The notes below the pieces were generated by a model. The model was not told the DNA's origin and ran no database searches. It was given only the letters and a program-made list of their open reading frames with translations. DNA of 64,000 nt. Origin: Copromyces sp. CBS 386.78 (Eukaryota > Ascomycota > Sordariomycetes > Sordariales > Sordariaceae). Below, piece by piece: positions 58,933 through 64,000 of the stretch (position 1 is its first letter; each line of letters begins with the position of its first letter). The stretch lies in assembly GCA_030685235.1 (NCBI GenBank), contig MU839086.1, forward strand, positions 434,001 through 498,000, given 5' to 3'. Position numbers and translations under genes: made by a program.

Positions 58933-60808
58933 TTAAACGCCGTTGGTGGCACCGTTCGTCTGTGCGGGCGTGTAAACCTTCTCGAGATCCGAGACAGACA
59001 AATCGCCCAAGATGTCGAAGATGGTGCGTGGCTGGTGGAAATCGTTGTTCACTATCATCCAAGGTTAGTACATACTTGAGCAAGCAACCGAATCTTTTTT
59101 TCAACTTACCGATGTTGACCAGATACCACTTGTTCATGACCTCCTCAATCAGGAGGCGACTGGGGGTATCAGCATCGTAGCAGCGGGCCCACTCAATACC
59201 CAATTGGAAGGCCTCGTCCTTCCATGCAAGGAAGCTGATGCTCTCAACGATGGTGGGCTGCACGATCTCCTTGCCTGGGAAAACACCCCATGTAACCGCG
59301 TTGGGTCCCTCAGATGGCGCATTTGTGTGGAGGTTACCAGACTTGGTTACGGCATAGTAAGTAATGTCGGGGTGGTTCTCAATGCGGCGCTTGATCTCGG
59401 GGAAAAGTTCTGGAGAGACCAAAAGTTCCAGGTATGCCTTCTGATAGACATAACCATTCGCGGGACCCCAGCCATGGACGGGGTGTGTCGACTTGACACC
59501 ATTGACGGCCGGCTGGGAGTTAATGGTGATCAAACCACGGTTGTTGAGAGCGATGAGGTCATCCTTGATTAGCTCAGCCTCGCTCGAGATAGGGGCCTCG
59601 CTCCATGGCAGGTACTCGAGCTCCTGGTTAAGATAGCGCACGAAAAGGTTGGCGATGTCCTTGACAGTTTGAGGCTCGCCCCACTTCTTGCGGTTCAGCT
59701 CATTAGAACCCGTCAAGCCAATACCATAGGCATCCAGCTCACCGAAGGCAGGAGATCTCGAATCACCCCAGCGGCCGTTAGGGAACTCATCCCAGTCTTG
59801 GGTACGGGTGATGTACGACTTGTTGCGGTTGCGCCAGAAAATGGGGCGCACATCTTCGTCCCTTCTCCCGGAACCCAGAGACTGCTTCCAGGGAAGAGCG
59901 CGCTTGAGCGGCCGGTTGGGCGAAGGCAACCAGTCAAGCTCCTCGAGAACCATGCGCGTGGCCTGGGCGAGGTTCATGGTGTAGAAGTGCAAGTGGTGGA
60001 TACCTGCGTCGACAATCTTGCGGCACATTTCGGCAACGAGAGTCTTGCCAATTTCACGGACGGCCACATCATCGTTCTTGACGGGCTCGAGCTTGGCCAT
60101 CCACTCCTCGGGGATCTTGCAGTTCATGTGGTTCGCGCGGCGAAGGAAACTGGCGTAAGTGGCGATGGGCATGATGCCAGGAAGAATAGGAACTGTGATG
60201 CCCCTCTCCCTGACCCTCTTGACCCAGCGCAGGAAGTTGTCAACGTCGTAGAACATCTGAGTGACGATGAAGGACGCACCCATATCGACCTTCTCCTTCA
60301 GGTGGTCGAGCAGAGACTCTTCATCCTTGTTGTCGTCGCAACCCTCGGGATAGCCAGCAACACCAATGTCGAAGTGGTCGCCGTACAGCTTGCGGATGTG
60401 AGCGACCAAGTCCCGGGCATACTGGAAACCACCCTCAGCAGCCTCCCATTTCTCCTTCTCACGGGGAGGATCACCACGCAAGGCCAAGATGTTGGTGCAG
60501 CCAGCCTTGTAGGCCCTTTGCAGAGCGTTGTTCACCTTCTCCTCGCCCATGTCGGTGCAGGTAAGATGCATACACGTCTCGAGGCCAAGGTATGCCTGGG
60601 CCTGGGCGACCATTTCGCAAGTAAGTTCGGCAATGCGACCACCGGCACCCCATGTGATGTCGATGAACTTGGGACCGAAGTTGTACATGCGATCCATGCG
60701 GTCGTAGAGGTTCTGGACACCCTGGGCCGTCTTGGGTGGGAAGTACTCGAAGGAGAAGGACGGGGCCTTCGTCCTCTCGGCATCGGCAACCATGTCCCGG
60801 ATATGCAT
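58933..60808 (-). CDS. met13: Methylenetetrahydrofolate reductase (MET13 type; met-1 of Neurospora)
   Basis: Two exons, 59110..60808 and 58933..59051, give 605 aa, normal for the family. The N-terminal TIM barrel (to about residue 300) starts FSFEYFPPKTAQGVQNLYDR and includes FIDITWGAGG, CMHLTCTDM, NILALRGDPP and GASFIVTQMFYDVDNFLRWV. These hold the FAD and folate sites, with the catalytic Glu in FEYFPP. The C-terminal regulatory half is present and contains STHPVHGWGPANGYVYQKAY, as in MET13-type enzymes. The enzyme makes 5-methyltetrahydrofolate for methionine synthesis, in the cytosol. The intron near the end (59052..59109) joins G|TG to make Val, giving NNDFHQPRTIFDILGDLSVS then a short tail; reading through it would replace the true C-terminus. 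Confidence 0.96.
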
Positions 60809-62848
60809 TTTGACCGGGTGTGTTGAGTGCGACTGCGGGGAGCGCGTATTATGGGGCTTGTTATGTTATATAAGTGATAGTAGGTATTCTGGAACGTTGT
60901 AGTTAGTATTGTTCTCTGGGGACAAGAATCTTTTTCTGTGACAAAGAACTGGTGGCTCGGTCGCGGTCGCGGTCATGGTCGGTGGGCCAACCAGTTGTCC
61001 AAGCTCCCGGCGGAGGCGAGACTTTGGACCAGAAAAGGACCGGTGGGCAGGGACCAACGGCGGGACATTGCGATTGGGATATCGACGCGGCGGGTTAGGG
61101 TGGGACGGTCCGTTGGACACTGCATACTCGGGAAGAAGACAGGGAAAGCCGCGGGAAGGTTGTAAGAGGGTTGTGTAGACGGGAAGCTTTCAATGATACA
61201 CGGGGCGGTGGATTCATACTTGTGCCTACCCAATGACTAGACGAAGAAACCCCAACTGGAACGGTCTCTTCTTTCTGTCTCGATGGCTAGTCAATGTGGT
61301 TTCTACGCCTTCGAGAAGGTATTTGTGCTATAGCGTGACTCCTCTTTTGGATCCGATTGCCTCGAACTCCAGATGAAAGGAAGCTAAAGACGAAGGGAAA
61401 ATGGTGGTGGGAAAGTGGGAAAGTCGGAGAAGGGGGAGAAACGGCGAGAGAGAAAAGGGAAAAGCGAAAGAAGTCCCAGAGAGAGACTAGATTAGATATG
61501 CACGGGACCACCGGGGAGAGGGAAAGCGCGAAAGAACAACTTTTTTTGTCGAACACGCCCGACCACGTCCCCGAAGGCAATGGGCGAGGGAAACGAAAGT
61601 GAAGAGACGCCGATCCCCGGAGAGAGTCCCATTGGCGACCGGGGTTGGCAAGGCCAGGGATCCCGCGTCGGCCAACCGCTTGCCTCACCCACTCACCCGC
61701 CTTCTCCAAGCTGGAGTCGGGTAGCGGTACATGGGGACGGTCTCAGGATGGACAAAATTAATGAGACTACTGACAATACTTTGACTGCGTACTGTGTAGC
61801 GTGTGTACTTGTACCGAGTGCCAGGTGCCCGACCCGACCCCTCTGTGGGGTCGTTGAACCCCGGCAAAAAGAAAGCTTCGCAAAAGTCGACATGTCCCTG
61901 GACAGCAGCCTGGCAACGCTTCTGTATCACCTCAAAACCAACGACAGTCGACAAGTACACGACTGAATGAGCAGCTCGAGGCGCGCACATGCTGCTACGG
62001 CCAAGTACAATCCTCCTGAACGGGAAATAAACATCACGATATGATAGCTAGATCATATACTGTCCTACAACAACGGAAACAACTCGATGCCCATCTCCAA
62101 AATTCCGTGCATGGCGGATCAGGAGATTCCATCACCTCACTGGCCCGAAGTTCCGAACCCTCTTCACAAGTTGCAACTTGTAAGAAGCCAGTCCCGATGT
62201 GGTGTCTTCGACCAAAATAGCGGTCAAACTCCACTTTCTTCGGCCTCCTCAACAACTGGTCAGCTCTCATCAATCCAGAGCTTCGAAAGCATCAAGCCAT
62301 CTCGACACGCACTTCGCTTTCGCCACTGCACATGTAATGTAGTTAGACGAACACACACCGGCCGCCTGCCTCAAAACTGACCGAGAATCGCAATGTGTAT
62401 CTCGAATTTTCAATCGTCACAACAGTCACAGGAAAAGGTGTAAGACGAAAACAACTAAAGCAATGGCCGATTGACGCTCCCCACACCCGATACAGGCGCC
62501 GACGACCCCACATCATTGGAGAATTGCTCAATTACGTGATTGACGAGTGTCCATTCAGAAGCAACCGCCATCGAATTGAATCGCGGGAATCTCCCGGCGA
62601 ATCTGCAAGGGCGACACCGTGTGTGGTGCCAGTGAAGTGTGCATACAACGGCGTACAGTGTGTAAAGGTATGCTATCGTATTTCAAAATCTTCAGTTTGA
62701 GTTGCAAAGAAAAAGGGTACTATGTACAACGGCCGTCAAAAGAAGATCATCAACATCCGACCGGCAAGGGAGAAGAAAGATTCGCGTATGTAATTGCTGG
62801 AGCCAGTGGCCAAAAGGATACCAGACTGCGAAAAAGAAATCCAGAAAA
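60809..62848. promoter_or_regulatory. Upstream region of MTHFR
   Basis: About 2 kb with the MTHFR promoter and leader on the minus strand nearest 60809. The stretch 61360-61520 is purine-rich on the plus strand (AGAAAGG-like), thus pyrimidine-rich on the MTHFR coding strand, common in fungal promoters. No gene recognised. Confidence 0.4.
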
Positions 62849-62908
62849 TGGCCGCCGAGCTGGGAATGTGAGACATCGCAAGCGCTCTACCAACTGAGCT
62901 GGACGACC
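62849..62908 (-). pseudogene. 60-nt tRNA-like relic (tRNA-Ala-related)
   Basis: On the minus strand GGTCGTC at 62908 can pair with GGCGGCC ending at 62850 in all seven positions (two G-T pairs), followed by A and TTTT. A full D arm and A box are present (CAGCTCAGTTGGTAGAGCG). The segment ATTCCCAGCTCG is identical to the 3' T-stem and acceptor junction of the two tRNA-Ala genes. Between them about 13 nt are missing: there is no closed anticodon stem and no GTTCGA B box. It is probably a deleted tRNA gene that cannot be read as a normal tRNA. Confidence 0.5.
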
Positions 62909-64000
62909 CCGAAAGTTTTCAAAACGACCTTGCGCTTTTAACCTTCTTGTGGTCAGCTTGGGATAAAAGTCTCGAGGATGCATAGACAGGTGCTGTGAGC
63001 TCTTACCAGCAAATGATTAACTAGAAGATCGATGTACAGGGCAAAAAGAAAGGTCATTTTTGATCATCATCCAAGTTCGTAACATGTCACAGCCCCTGAC
63101 AAAAGAAACAAGATATAAAGTTGAGGAAGAGAAGAAAGATAGAAGAGGGAGCTGAAGTGGTGCACCGTCTTTGTGCGTACCCCGAGCCAGCTTCCCATGT
63201 ATATACTCTTCTAATATTACCGATTAACTGATTTAAAAGAAGGGGGAATTATAATATACAGAAAAGGATTCTCTAAAGAATCAATGACATACCTGATTCA
63301 GTGCCCTTCTGATACTTTTGTACTTTTCTACTCTATAGACAGCGCGCGGATATGAGGCTGATCCGAATCAGTTGGGAACCGAGCTAATTACCTCTAAAGA
63401 CACTCTCGCGCAGTGTCACAGCTGTGTCGATTTTCGATTAGATGGAATGATGGCAGATGAAGTAAAGCGTGAAGAATAGTACCTCAAAGTTGGTGGATGG
63501 TATTAACGTTGGGGTTCGTTCTCTGGTTGTTATTTCTCGTCGCAGACCCCGTTTTTGTTTGCACAAGAAAGTTTGCGGAGTGACTATAGTCTAGGTGAGG
63601 AAGGATAGTAGAGGTTCTTATATGCAACGTTAGATGGGATGGAAGGCCAAAAACTGGATGAAACCCCAGGATATGACAGGTGGTGGCATGTGTACATCAA
63701 AGAGTTACTTGTCTTGTGTACATATTGCTTCGCCCACCTAAATAGCCCAAGAACGGGAATGGTAAAGCAGTAAAGTACGATGTCTAATGTCAATGAGAAG
63801 AGGAATGATCAGATTCGATGTCGATATTCTTTCCTTCTCAAGTCAGTACGTAGTCAGTTCAAGGTCAAAGGTACCTAGGCAAGAATAGATCTTCGAGCCA
63901 GAGACAGTGGATTACAACTCGGACTTTCAATATCACGGATGCGATCTTATTCATATTAACGAACGCCGGCCAACAGTACATCTAAAGGCACAAATGGTAA
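62909..64000. other. Right-end region without a recognised gene
   Basis: 1.1 kb of ordinary composition with an AT-rich patch near 63220-63260. I see no exon, RNA gene or repeat that I can support. A gene beyond the window edge may reach into it. Confidence 0.4.

Noticed and set aside
59669..60826. 385-codon open frame on the plus strand opposite MTHFR
   Set aside because: It is the antisense shadow of a GC-biased conserved gene. It has no domain and MTHFR is certain.

Overview
The window is eukaryotic nuclear DNA from a filamentous ascomycete, most likely a Sordariales (Neurospora/Sordaria-like) genome. Protein genes are dense and carry short introns (about 50-140 nt) with GTRNGT donors, CTRAC-type branch points and YAG acceptors. 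The tRNA genes have introns just 3' of the anticodon. A 10 kb AT-rich island has almost no CpA/TpG, the mark of repeat-induced point mutation (RIP). I do not name a species. From memory, the acetylglutamate synthase (arg-14) and methylenetetrahydrofolate reductase (met-1) loci are both on linkage group IV of N. crassa, which would fit, but I could not check this.

Left arm (1-21.3 kb): a 5'-truncated mARC-like MOSC protein (+), condensin SMC2 (-), a cytosolic LysM protein (+), the ER sterol/lipid protein ARV1 (+), the tiny V-ATPase subunit e (-), a 3-hydroxyisobutyrate-dehydrogenase-like oxidoreductase (+), mitochondrial N-acetylglutamate synthase (+), a Gvp36-like BAR protein (+), and two tRNA-Ala(AGC) genes.

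Centre (about 21.7-31.85 kb): the RIP-degraded island. No intact gene lies in it. Minisatellites sit at its left edge, a weak inverted-repeat pair lies at its two boundaries, and decayed coding stretches (one transposase-like, one rich in Asn/Glu/Lys/Ala) lie mainly on the minus strand. The simplest reading is one large dead transposon, or a nest of them.

Right arm (32-64 kb): LSM4 (+), tRNA-Gln (-), a mitochondrial PPR protein (-), tRNA-Asp (-), an eIF4E-binding 4E-T-like protein (-), the ribosome-biogenesis scaffold URB1 (-), an Atos/FAM214-family protein (-), the rRNA-processing protein FYV7 (+), a LIM-RhoGAP of the Rga1 type (-), MTHFR (-), and a 60-nt tRNA-like relic (-).

These are mostly unlinked housekeeping functions (ribosome assembly, mRNA metabolism, arginine and methionine synthesis, chromosome condensation, Rho signalling), not a cluster. 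Exon structures were worked out by hand from splice sites and family conservation. Several correct the longest open frame: two hidden 63-nt introns in the RhoGAP, a new N-terminus for the 4E-T-like protein, a 3-nt first coding exon in LSM4 and a GC-AG intron in the BAR gene.
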